In this document: one piece after another, positions 24,874 to 35,190 of the stretch
How the letters are laid out: each line of letters begins with the position of its first letter
Numbering within the stretch: position 1 is the first letter of the stretch
Assembly (NCBI RefSeq): GCF_003073045.1
Contig: NC_037598.1
Span: forward strand, 8,029,842 to 8,093,841
Length of the DNA: 64,000 nucleotides
Reading direction: 5' to 3'
Origin: Pomacea canaliculata
Lineage: Eukaryota; Mollusca; Gastropoda; Architaenioglossa; Ampullariidae
Program-made: the position numbers and the translations under genes
The notes under the pieces: generated by a model
The model's database searches: none
The model's input: the letters and a program-made list of their open reading frames with translations, nothing else
Told to the model about the DNA's origin: nothing

Positions 24874-25930
24874 TTCATTGTGAAAACACACACAACGCTC
24901 TATCGGGAGGTCGGGCGGTTATCGCAGACCCCATTTACGCCGGAACAAAAGACCCTTGTCGAGGCCCCGTCGTCATGGAATCGCCATATTGAACTAGCGG
25001 CCCCGCAGAAGTCTCGCTTTAAAAATCAGTATGATAAGTAACCTTTGTAAGATAAATTTTATACTAACCAATATACACTCGAACGAAGAAAGTTTAGAAT
25101 TTTTATGGCTCAATAAATGGATTAGTGTATTCATGATCAAAATAATTTAGTTTGGATTTCTTTCCGTAGATGAGCGGAAACTAACGAGTGACGTTCGGTA
25201 CGGAAAGCGTTGCGAAGGACAGCAAAACCTTTGCGGGGTGGGCAAGAACTCAAGTAAATGTACATGTATACTGAATCTTTTTTTCAAACATGATAAACCG
25301 CTGATTCAAAAGTACTTAGCCAAATAATTTTTAATCAGCATTCAAAACAATAGTAAGCGCATAGAGTACATTTCGATGTAATAAAGCTGTTTTTATCTAA
25401 ACAATTGATCGTAATTTAGTACATATACATAACTTATTAAAAATTTAATTTTCTTAAATTCTCATAAACTCATCCTCATGTTCCGTCACAGTAATCACAA
25501 GTATTATCAATTACACATTTTATTTATTCTTACAGTAATATTTAAGCTTCAGAATTTATGTATCAGATCAATTGTCGATACTGATCGACGCGTGCCGCTG
25601 TATTAAAGTGCTTATACACGGTCGACGGGCCTTACAGAAACATACGGTTCTTTCTGTAATTACGTTAAGAGAAAAATAAACATTACTTGATTATCTCTCG
25701 TGTTCTCTTGCTTGTCTGCTCGGTGACTCGGAGAGTGACTTAAAAAGGAATGACAGAAGAATGCCTGTGCGCGTGCTATACATCCAAGGGAAATGATTAC
25801 TCGCGCAATTCATCGTCAGGCATTGAAATGTCTTCTCCGGACAGGTATGATCTCATCGAGGAACCTGTCTTTTGCTTTGATAATGCAAGTTGTTTGAAAT
25901 AAGCACAGTGTAGAGTGTTTGATGATGTTT
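24874..25930. other. TTLL3 5' flank, putative promoter region
   Basis: Sequence upstream of the TTLL3 start is locally CpG-rich at 24900-25020 and AT-rich beyond that. No other gene is seen. The reading frame stays open for some codons above the chosen ATG, but no further in-frame ATG was seen close by. Confidence 0.4.
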
Positions 25931-26995
25931 AAGTTGATTGGAGCAATTAGTTACATGAGGGCAAAGGTGGGATCGAGTTTTCCCAGCAGGGGACTGGTAA
26001 AACTGTAGGAGATATAACCAATGTAAATATAGCGTACAAGTTGTATGACATGGGAACCAGCATGGACAAGATTGAACTCATGACAGTCAGTAAAACATCA
26101 GGCCCTTTGGAGATCAACATTAATGACATGCCCGCAAACAAACATCGTAGTTTAAGTATTTAGGCAGCATTTTCACAAAGTATGACAAGATGAACTGAAA
26201 GATATAGACTGCATTCAAAAGAAAACACTGTCAGCTACCAGTTGCCTGGCCCCACTCCTTAGACATACCCAGGCCCGTTCTTAGCCCCCGCGGGGCCCGA
26301 GGCAAAGGGCATGTGCGGGACCCTCACGCCACGATCACACGGTTTTAGTTGGGATCTAAAGTCACTTTTGTCCTCAGGGATATCTCGTCTTTTATCATTG
26401 ACAGCACACTGCATACACATTACAACATAAGCTTACGAGTAATTTATTTGTAACGTTCGTCAATAGGTTACAATCAAAAGCGCGGGGCCCCTTGAAGCGC
26501 GGGGCCCTAGGCAGATGCCTCGTCCGCCTGCCCCTAAGCACGGCCCTGGACACACCACCATACCACTGTAAAATAAGGCACAGCTAATCAACGTAGTATT
26601 CCTCCCTACCATAACATAGTTCCTGATCTATGAACTGATCAAGTCACAGGAAAGAAGAATAACACATAAAATAAGATGTCTGAGACTGGCAGGTAAAAAG
26701 ACTTGAAGGGATATGTTCAAAAACAAAATCTGAACAATGGTTCACGCCAGTTCACCAACAAATCCAGAAGCGGAGGGTCAAGTTATTTGGCGACTTCATC
26801 ACGTTGCCAGTCGACCAGCCAGTACTGAGAGATTACACTCGAAAATGCTCTGGCATCTCATCAAGAGGGCAACCGCAGATATTGGGTCGAGGGTATGGAG
26901 AGACCCATTCGTCACATGCTCTTATTGTCACCAAGACATCAGCCGCCGTGTCTAATCTCCCCACGATACACAAAGGATACCAGTGGAGTTAATAG
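25930..26995 (+). mobile_element. Non-LTR retrotransposon (LINE) relic, interrupted
   Basis: Plus-strand blocks in shifting frames resemble the C-terminal part of a LINE reverse transcriptase: DKIELMTVSKTSG, then ININDMPA followed by a KYLGS-like block (26000-26180), and downstream RRVKLFGDF with RGQPQ (26770-26880), where the family has RRVRWFGH and a GRP-rich segment. It is split at 26270 by a hAT-like MITE. Stops throughout show it is dead. Confidence 0.7.
26262..26556. mobile_element. hAT-like MITE nested in a LINE relic
   Basis: The body is 26270-26548 (279 bp), with ends CAGGCCCGTTCTTAG and, reverse-complemented, CAGGGCCGTGCTTAG. Flanks GACATACC (26262-26269) and GACACACC (26549-26556) form an 8-bp duplication with one mismatch, as expected of hAT insertions. 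It is GC-rich, with repeated GCGGGGCCC, and has no coding region. Confidence 0.8.
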
Positions 26996-29039
26996 TTTTA
27001 CAAAACTCAGTTGTATAGAAGATAATAATAACAATAATAATAACAACAATAATAATAATAACCACAGAAAAAGAAGAAAAAGCACTAAATAGCGAATTTC
27101 TTCACGGCAAGGAGTTCATGTGAAAGATGTAATTTTCACTGAGGCCTTGTTGAAACGTGGCGGCAATTAATATAGATTAAAGAATGTAGCGCAGTATTTA
27201 TATTTCATACATGAAACAAAATCTCTTATGCAATTTTACCATTGACACACTTCGACAAACCTGTTTTTTTTTAATGTTATCTTAGCAAATATGGAAGACA
27301 CAAAACTCTCGACATATTCCTTTAGCAAAGAATTCATATTTTGAGCACAAGTGGATCGACCCGTTTTAAATATTTACCACAGAAACCGAACCTTTCATCG
27401 CTACCTGTGGATGCGGATAATCTTGTCTGAACTGCTCTATCAAGAATGTTTTACTGACATTTTTATTACGGTGGAGTGGTGTCTAACCACTCCAACCCCT
27501 CCAGCTCTGTCCACCCGGGTGTAGGTCAAGTACTCCGCGGGAGGATACTCTGCTTGCGCTCAGTGCTTGGGCAGTAAAAAACTTTGCCTAACTTTATGAC
27601 ACGTTGTTTACGCCAGAAGCTTTTTTCCAAGAAAGTTATTAAAACCTGTGTGTTTACAGGTAGAATTCGAGCAAATCTTGCACATATCTGCTGTAGCGCA
27701 CGAGAAAATTAAAAAGGCAGCGGTGAGTTTTTCGAGCCAACACTGGGACTTGCTGGATCACGTGACTTGAATCAGCAGTCCATTAAAGATCTTTACATTT
27801 GTATTTTTGACACATGGTTCAGCCTCCTGTATCGTGTCTACACCCCCTCCCCACCCCCGTGTTGTTTCGTCTACAGTCTGTCACCTGTCCGTCTATCTGA
27901 TCAGGTCTGCTGAGTTCACATCGTTATCTTCAAGAATACAAATGTTTTTTTCGCGAAGATAAACCATCTCAGAGATAAAGACAGTGTTCAAAAGATTTCC
28001 GCTCACCTCGATAAATAATTAGTTCTTCTATTGGCACATTGGACGGGTATTGTCAGCAACCTTGCTCTGCTGCTCTTCGCCAGTCTGTGTACTGGACTGA
28101 GCGCTGGAAGCAACGGTATCCAAACATGACGACATCGCCATGCGCGAATTGATTTCTTACACCTGATACAGCCATGACAGGGATGAAGGGAAGAGGCTGA
28201 CAGTTTACTCTCGTATTTATGATTTGCATCATGCACAACAGGGTCTGGAGGGAAACCAGCCCAGAAAGACCGTGGACTGGCCCGCCTGAGGTCCAGAATG
28301 AGCACACTAGGTGTGAAACGGCGGGCAAGATTAATTAAAGTGATTGTCTTTGGTCTTTCCGTATGTAGAAAATCAGATGAAATACAAATATGTTAACACC
28401 AATATATGTAATGGAAAGACACATGCATCTCTTTAATTATATTTTTATATAGATATGCTTAGTAGTGGACCGGCATCTCAACCTAATGGTAACCATTACA
28501 TGTTTTTTAATGGGCTGGGTTGTTTGGCTGCGTGAAGGCTCTTCTTCTCTTTTTTTTTAAAAAAAAAGATATTTTGTGAATACCTGTGTTTGTACATATG
28601 CGCGTACTTTTTATTCATCTCTCTCGCTGTCTCACACACACACAAGAGAGAGAGAAAGAGCATGTGCTTGAATTAAATACGTCTGTTTTGACACGGAACT
28701 GTCATTGCAACAACACGGCGAAAGAATACAGAAGTGGGTAACGGTAAAGTCTACATCTTGACCTCAATTCATTATCACATTTAGCATATAAAAAAGTGTT
28801 GCAACCAGGTCATCAGCCTCCTTTTGAGTCTTTGGGCTATCAAAATAGAACAATGAGTGTTGCACAACGCAGTCGCAAGTATTCCTAGATGTATATAGTT
28901 ATCTAGCTGTACCAAGAAGACAACACACATTTTAACCCCCGGCAGGTTTGCTTCGTTGTCGTCGCCTACTGAACCTCCTCTTCTACTGGCCACCACAAAA
29001 TCAGTAGTTGTAAGCTGACAGTCACCGAGAGAGGCCGCC
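26996..29039. other. Intergenic DNA upstream of the intronless ORF
   Basis: Contains an (AAT/AAC)n microsatellite at 27022-27064, a GC-rich patch near 27480-27560, and a CA/GA simple repeat at 28630-28660. The last 250 bp before 29040 become GC-rich and may hold the promoter. No exon is seen. Confidence 0.5.
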
Positions 29040-30176
29040 ATGGTGCACAAGTCTGCCCGGTACGGTGTTCACTCAGGAAACACCTTACGCTCCTCGAACA
29101 CCCGCTACAGTCGTCGCTACTTCAATGAGGCCTGCATCATCTCTCGCGTCCACTCCAGATTGCTGGCCAAGTTGTCCCCTTCTGTTGTGAAGGAGGCGAC
29201 TCAAGAATCGGCGAAGCACGAGAAGGTCCACTGCCCAAACGTAGCCATCGACGTGGCCTTGTCCTTGAACAAGCAGGCCCGTTGGCTGCTGCCGTCGGCG
29301 CTCAAACGCCAGATCACCAGCGAGGACGTCGCCGACCCCACACTGACGGTGTCGTTGCTAGAGCGGCACAAGCTGAAGCGGCACGCCAACTGTGTGACCT
29401 TTTGCAGCACGCACACGGGTGGCGTGACGACCATCCATCCACGGGATGGCCGCTACTTCAGCTTTGCCTTTCCTTCCTCTGACGGTTTGTCGAACCGAGC
29501 CAGGCGCCGGGAACAGCGAAAGCAGCGACTGCAAGCGCAGAAGAAGGATAGAGACCAGACGGTCGAACCCACGCCCAGTGACTTGCAAGCGACAGGTGAA
29601 GAAGAGCCTGCAGACAAGGACCTCCTGGAAGGTGAGGTCCGGTACGAGGTCTTCTACCCATGTCCTTGGCGTAGTTCCCTATCCCACAATCCCAAGTACA
29701 TCAAACAGCACGTGATCCTTACAGAAGGGGACGACGGCAAGTACGCAGAACAAGGCAAATCACACAAGAAGCATAGGCAGAGGCAGAGAAAGAGGATGAC
29801 TTTGAAAGACATCAGCAACAACGACGACAGCGATGAAGACGCCTGGTTCGACCTCGACGACGACGAAGAAGAAGAAGTCTCTCACAACAACACTGACGAC
29901 TGGGGCGATGGTAGCTGTGAGAAGGTCTCGACATTTGACTTTCCTCTGATTACTTTACTTCAAACAGGCGGAGGGGTGCAGCGTATGTTCCAGAGATTCA
30001 AGACTAGGGTCGGCCAGAAAAAGAGAAAGGACACAGCAGACGTTGGCAACAAAAAATCTCGCGTCATTTACATCACGGCAGAAACAGAGACACGTGACTC
30101 CCAGAGTTCAAGCAAGATAGTTTCTCCTCCGGCAGAGGAGGAGGGAGGCCTCGATCGGGGTGCTCTGCCAGAGTAG
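29040..30176 (+). CDS. Intronless ORF, 378 aa, family not recognised
   Basis: One uninterrupted reading frame opens on a near-ideal initiation context (GCCGCCATGG). It is GC-rich relative to its surroundings. I recognise no domain. Residues 1-145 are the least biased and include a CVTFCSTHTGG segment; 150-180 are Arg/Gln/Lys-rich. Residues about 240-260 form a basic KSHKKHRQRQRKR run, a plausible nuclear localisation signal, followed directly by an acidic DDSDEDAWFDLDDDEEEE run. The C-terminus has another basic QKKRK patch and a Glu-rich end. There is no signal peptide or membrane segment. Basic and acidic tracts suggest a nuclear protein, but that is inference. It may be a lineage-specific gene or an old retrocopy. 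AATAAA at 30528 could end its transcript. Confidence 0.65.
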   Translation: MVHKSARYGVHSGNTLRSSNTRYSRRYFNEACIISRVHSRLLAKLSPSVVKEATQESAKHEKVHCPNVAIDVALSLNKQARWLLPSALKRQITSEDVADPTLTVSLLERHKLKRHANCVTFCSTHTGGVTTIHPRDGRYFSFAFPSSDGLSNRARRREQRKQRLQAQKKDRDQTVEPTPSDLQATGEEEPADKDLLEGEVRYEVFYPCPWRSSLSHNPKYIKQHVILTEGDDGKYAEQGKSHKKHRQRQRKRMTLKDISNNDDSDEDAWFDLDDDEEEEVSHNNTDDWGDGSCEKVSTFDFPLITLLQTGGGVQRMFQRFKTRVGQKKRKDTADVGNKKSRVIYITAETETRDSQSSSKIVSPPAEEEGGLDRGALPE

Positions 30177-31474
30177 CTGCTTCCAGAAAAAGAAGTGTCT
30201 ACACCACCAAATTCAAGCTGCTCTCCAAAGAAGAAAACACACCTGTATGTGCTGGACATTACAGAGTGTCAAAGAAGTGATGAATAAGTGTGCAACCATC
30301 TGGTGAAAAGGAAGCTGTCACCATGAACATACTCCTGTACGCATGTATATTATTATATTACATCTACCGTTAACTATTTCTCGTCGTCGTTTTAGTTTGT
30401 AGTGCATGAATCTACCAACAGTTTTCAAACAATGTCTTTCAAAAGATGTTTAAGTACATTGTGGCAAGTATTTCTATATTGTTGGGGTAAACATATTACC
30501 CACAGATCATTCAACGAAGTGCACCCAAATAAAAAGTGTATTACATCATCGAGGTCTATGTTGTTTAAAGAGATGGGCGTGAAGAATATAATATTTATTT
30601 TTATGTGTGAATTTCAGAGGCACGAGTTTTCAACCGAATCAGAATGTCTTGTAAGTCTTTCTTAGAAATACAGTCAAAATACGGGTACAAATGTAATATC
30701 AAATTTAGGAAGTCTGTATACAGTAAATATCTCACTGCTAGATATGTAACCGTTTCAGTTCTGTGACATAACAATCAACTAATATTTTTTTGTAGACTCG
30801 TAGAGAGAGTGTGTCAGTCAAGGATAAGTGGGCAAAGAACATATATATTATCAGGAATAATATAAAATGCTTTATTATTTATAAAGAAATTCCTGTTCAT
30901 AGTTTTTGTGGAGGGGTTAAGTGAAACTGTCCTCACCTATCCATCCAGTTCATGGACGTCTTGGTTACGAATTATTAAAGACAAGAGAAAGAACCATTGA
31001 GAAGTATGCGCCAAAACTGCTATAACTATAGGTCCATAGCTCTACGAGAGGCTTTAATTCTGCGAAATATTGGCGTAAAGTAGTTTTTAATCCTGACTTT
31101 TGAATGCATGAAACTCTGAAACAGAACGAATGAGAAACAGGAGAAAAAGCCCAATTCTGGGAACTGTTTGAAAAAGTACTCAGACTGTACAACAACAACA
31201 ATTTCACAATCAAATTTTTGACACGGTTTTCGACACGGAGTGGTTTTCGATCGAGTTTCTCAGTCTGAAATATTGTGAGACCCTGTAACTGAAAGCAGGT
31301 GCAGATCTATAGGTCGTTGTGTGTACGGTTCACAGTGATGGTTAGAATTAAAGGGCTTGCTAGAGTTGTATATCTTTATAGATACTAACCTAGGACCTTT
31401 TCGTAATGAGATGCGCGGAAAGAGATGCGCAGAAACAAGAAACCACCGCTACTTCCTGTTTACACTTCGCTACC
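30177..31474. other. Intergenic DNA, 3' UTR and promoter candidates
   Basis: Holds the probable 3' UTR of the intronless gene (AATAAA at 30528-30533). From about 31200 it is sequence leading to the SWIM-type gene start. No repeat family or exon was recognised. Confidence 0.45.
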
Positions 31475-32826
31475 ATGGCCGAGTCGTTTACCCCATCTGT
31501 GTCCTGTCGAAATATGCAATGCGTACCCGATATTTCGTTCAGAGATATTGAAGAATTTAGTTGCAGAAGCTCGTCAAAACGCAATCATGAGCGTGGATAC
31601 AATTATTTCGCCGAGAAATATTATTCAACGTATGGGGTAAGCAGACACTTTGCAGAGTGAATGTGCAATTGTGATTCCAGCTTTTTGTCTGAATGTGCCA
31701 CTGACTATGTCAGTCTCGTAAATATAATTGCAAAAAATTAAATATATTCTTACATCAGAAATATATTAAAACATATACTGAAGTAGTTTGATGAGAGAAA
31801 GTTAATTTTAAGTAGTGGAAGTCGAAACGTGCATTGTTTACATTTGCGGTAAACTGACGTCTATCCAGGCTTTTTTTCTTTTTTTTAAAAAAACTTGTTT
31901 ACTGTTATTTTATATAAGGTATTTTATCATTTGTGTCTGGTCCTGTGATGCTTTTTCTGTTTTTTTTTTCTGCACAAGGACTTATCCGATTTAAGAAAAA
32001 AAAAAGTACAGTTGCACCGAATCCCAAAACGATGGTTGTCAAGCAGCATCTCGATGCTACAGATCATACACGAAAACTGGAATTCCACTCACACTTGAAG
32101 TTAGTGACGGTGAAAATTTTCTTCTCCCTAAAATAATTGTTAAAAGGCATAGTGAAACATAATTTCACAGGAGGGAGAGAGAGAGAGTGAAAAATAAACT
32201 TTCTTTTCCTAATGCAAAATTTTCTGAAATTTCTATGATAATGTTTTCATCAAAGAAAGCACTGTTAAATTGAAATTTTTTTATTGTGGTTGTCAGGTCT
32301 CAGTCAGTGTCACTAAAGCAGTCTCTGATGGATGCTACACATGTGCTAATGGCCAGAGTGGGCACTGTGGACATATTGTGGGCTTGCTGTACCAGCTTGC
32401 TCATTTTAAGATAACAGGAACAAACTACATTCCTGAGGTCATCTTGACAATGAAGAGGGATGATCTGAGACTATTTTTAGGTGAAATATTTTTTGTCAAG
32501 TGTTTCTTATATTAAAAATAATAGAAAATTTAGAAAAAAATTTGCCAGCAGGTATTACTTGTTTGCTGTGTAATATTCCATCATCTACATCAGTTTCTCA
32601 TTTGCAGGATGCTGCAAAAACATCACTGCCCCAGACATGGCACATCTCCAGAGGAGAAAAGATAAGAGGGGAGGCAGTGGATGAAATCAAAATCCACAGC
32701 TTTAAGTCTGACAAGAAGTCAGACCCTAGTATTTGCAATACATACAGGTGCAATCCATTGTGTTCAGAGTTTCCATCTGCCCTTTGTCTTGTTGAGAGTT
32801 TAAAAGCTGCCACAGAGTCTTGTTGA
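31475..32826 (+). CDS. SWIM-type zinc-finger protein, partial exon model
   Basis: Exon A, 31475-31636: start in CCATGG context, 54 codons with FRDIEEF and RGYNYFAE, donor GTAAGC. Exon B, 32297-32437, encodes the SWIM-like zinc site DGCYTCANGQSGHCGHIVGLLY. Exon C, 32608-32826, encodes SLPQTWHISRGEKIRGE to a stop. All three are phase 0. The order 'DIEEF ... zinc site ... SLPQTWH.PRG' matches an uncharacterised SWIM-domain family common in marine invertebrates and sometimes linked to a YqaJ-type recombinase domain, as I recall it. The family usually has about 35 more residues before the zinc site, so a middle exon between 31637 and 32296 may be missing from this model. The first ligand pair is CxxC rather than the canonical CxC. 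SWIM domains bind DNA or protein; function here is unknown. The gene may be a pseudogene: the donor of exon B is weak and a 31-bp duplication sits at the stop. Confidence 0.6.
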
Positions 32827-32847
32827 GAGTTTAAAAGCTGCCACAGA
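32786..32847 (+). repeat. 31-bp tandem duplication over the SWIM-gene stop
   Basis: Two exact head-to-tail copies (32786-32816 and 32817-32847) start GTCTTGTTGAGAGTTTAAAA. Because 31 is not a multiple of 3, the second copy is read in another frame and supplies the TGA at 32824-32826. Confidence 0.92.
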
Positions 32848-33849
32848 TAGTAAGTTCCTGTTGTTTGATTAAGAATTTTATTTCTTGTGTTGTACAAGAT
32901 CTGCATAACGAGAACTTTATGCTTTAACAAAAGAGACGGTCAACATTTATACTTGACAAGAGCATACAAAAGATAAATTCCAAATTTTTGCATTCGGAGT
33001 ATAATGAGCAATAATTTAGCATGCATTATATATATACACACACATCTATGTTGTCATAAATGATACACACACATCTATGTAGTCATACATGATAATTACT
33101 CTTGCTCATCATATAATAATTAATAGCCTCTGTTGCAGGCTCTGCGTCTGCTGTTGCAGTCTCTGTGTCCACGTTTTCACTGATGAAAAGGAAAAAATTT
33201 TACCACATGAAATGACTAATTTTGCACAATTCACTTAGCAATATTTGACAGGGGTGAACCTGCAGTAATTTCTGCAATCAGATGAACAGAAGTGAACCTA
33301 CTGAATTCAGTAAGTGACAGATCACTTGCAAGATATTTTGATATACTGATTTTTTTTTTTCGTCTCATGAATACACTAGGAATGGGAGTGTTTTGTGTTT
33401 TTAGCGATTTGAGTTGTGAGTTGTAAACTGAAAATATTTCCTGAGACTTGCTAATAGTCAAAGTGTCTGAAGAAGGATGACACAATTTCTATTGTTATAA
33501 TGTGTTAATATTATTACATATTTTTTTCACAGTGATGATATTAAATGTGATTTATAAAAGCACTTTGCATTTATCTTTGTATTTCTATGTGTGATTTGGA
33601 CAGCAGTCTCCATGCACATCTGAACTGATCAATACTTTTTTCTTTAAAATACACATTCTCATCTTGTGTAAAGCATTCAGGTAGTTCACAATAAATGAGA
33701 TTAAAAGACAAAACAATTCAGACAGTTGTAGCACGGTTGCATACCAATTTCAAAAAACATAGAATGCAATATCCTTATACAGAAAAATGATTAAGTAATC
33801 ACACTCTGTTTTCATGACAAGATCATCCATTAATACAATGCAACAAAAG
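32848..33849. other. Sequence between convergent SWIM and THAP genes
   Basis: AT-rich. A near-duplicate ACACACACATCTATGT block occurs at 33038-33080. A minus-strand open frame at 33485-33231 could be a downstream THAP exon but its acceptor phase does not fit, so it is not called. Confidence 0.4.
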
Positions 33850-34730
33850 TTTACCTCTGATTTGTGTTGGCATTTGCTTGTGACATGGGATGGCGAACTG
33901 CAGGCTGATTTCTTTCTTTTCCACATTGGAAGTTTTTCCATGTAAACAGACTTGGTACAGCATCTGATTTAAGTCTTCTTTGTTTTCCTTTTAAGGTCAA
34001 AGGGCGAAAATCTTCTGGCACAAAAAGCCTGCTACAAACCCTTGTCCAATTTCTGATCTGAGGAAAAAAAATATAGTCATGTTATCATAAACATTTACCA
34101 AAACACATGTATGATTTTGTCTTTAAGCCGTTTTTAAGTGATATTCACATCATTACTTTTAATCACTGTTGACTATGTTGTGAAACTAATAATCCTTATA
34201 TTAAAATTGTAAAGTGTAAAGGAATGCGATTGATTCAAAATTAATTAGTCATGCAGCAGCAACAAAGATATAGGTTCACTACAAAATAAGTTGTAATACT
34301 GGTAGTATATGTCAGCCTTTTTGAACATTCTGCAGCATTTTAATGTAACAGCACTTTAATAATACAATGTAATGCGTTTTCAGTAATACGAAATGGCTAT
34401 GCCACATGATGTAAGTTTAAACTACGAGCACAATAGGTATTCTGAAATCATAGTTTTAAATCAATTAGAAAGATTAACGATGATTCAGATGGCATGGAAA
34501 AAAGTGATGTTGCGAAAGAAGAAAAAGACTAATAGTGATAGGGAATTTGAAACCTCGATCATGCTTACCCGAAAGAGTGGCCCTTCGTCTCTCTGAATTC
34601 TTACAAGCCAAATCTTCTTCATTTGTTCATCTTTCGGAATTCCATGAAAGGATAATGTTGGACATTTGTAGGCTTTAACTGTACATTGAGGTACACAGCA
34701 AAATCGACCATCATTGTTATTTTTAAGAGC
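33850..34730 (-). pseudogene. THAP-domain gene, probably decayed
   Basis: Two minus-strand exons read as one THAP zinc-finger domain. Exon 1 (about 34730-34571) has GRFCCVPQC, then FHGIPKDE and IWLVRIQRDE, and ends on a GTAAGC donor. Exon 2 (about 34061-33850) has IRNWTRVCSRLFVPEDF and later DAVPSLFTW, with a GTAAAC donor. The THAP family binds DNA through a C2CH zinc site and an AVPTIF box. Here both N-terminal Cys and the third Cys are present, but the fourth ligand is Leu (CSRLF where CSRHF is expected, CTT for CAT). No in-frame ATG precedes the domain: the ATGATG at the expected start is one base out of frame, and an in-frame stop lies a little further up. Either the gene is broken or an unseen upstream exon supplies the start. 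Exons beyond 33850 were not resolved. Confidence 0.65.
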
Positions 34731-34739
34731 CGGTATGGT

Positions 34740-35190
34740 CGAAGAACGCTACGTGCATCAACAGTAAACATCAACACCGGAAGTGGTCTGGAGTTTTTGT
34801 GGGGTGAAGGTCATCTGCATGCATAATTTTCCGAAATCGTCCATATACACACAGGAGACAATTATACAGAGAGAAGCGCGTGCACGTACAGTTTCCTCCC
34901 CTTACCAACGCAGACGTCACATAAGGAAGCAAAGTTCAGATGTGAACCATTCAAAACAGCTCGCTCGCACTATTTCTTTCGTGTGTGAGAAATAAATCTG
35001 CTACAATGCAAACTGCAGCTTGTGACCTCTTGTCTACACTCGACAGCCGTAGTCACATGACCTGTCTAACAGCGATGCTTACAGTTTCGGTCTCGTGACC
35101 CTGAGTGTCGTCTGCATTCGACGCGGGTTTAATCTAGTAAACGTTTACTCGATCGGTCGCTCGCAGTGTGGGGATGACTGGTGAAGGTAA
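34740..35190. promoter_or_regulatory. Possible shared promoter region (THAP / rolling stone A)
   Basis: A locally GC-richer stretch lies between the THAP start (minus) and a candidate first non-coding exon of rolling stone A ending near 35187 at GTGAAG followed by a good donor GTAAGG. No TATA box was identified. The assignment is inference. Confidence 0.3.

Noticed and set aside
28003..28328. Two overlapping minus-strand frames of 91-100 codons
   Set aside because: No recognisable domain, no splice context, and mutually overlapping frames in a GC-rich patch; probably chance.
31978..32136. Lys-rich plus-strand frame as the missing SWIM-gene exon
   Set aside because: It lies in the right place and could splice, but its residues do not resemble the expected family segment.
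33231..33485. Minus-strand 84-codon frame as a further THAP exon
   Set aside because: Its best acceptor does not match the phase of the preceding THAP donor and no motif supports it.
35166..35187. ATGACTGGTGAAG as the true rolling stone A start
   Set aside because: Splicing it to the 38.9-kb exon puts the downstream frame out of register; likely an upstream ORF in the 5' UTR.
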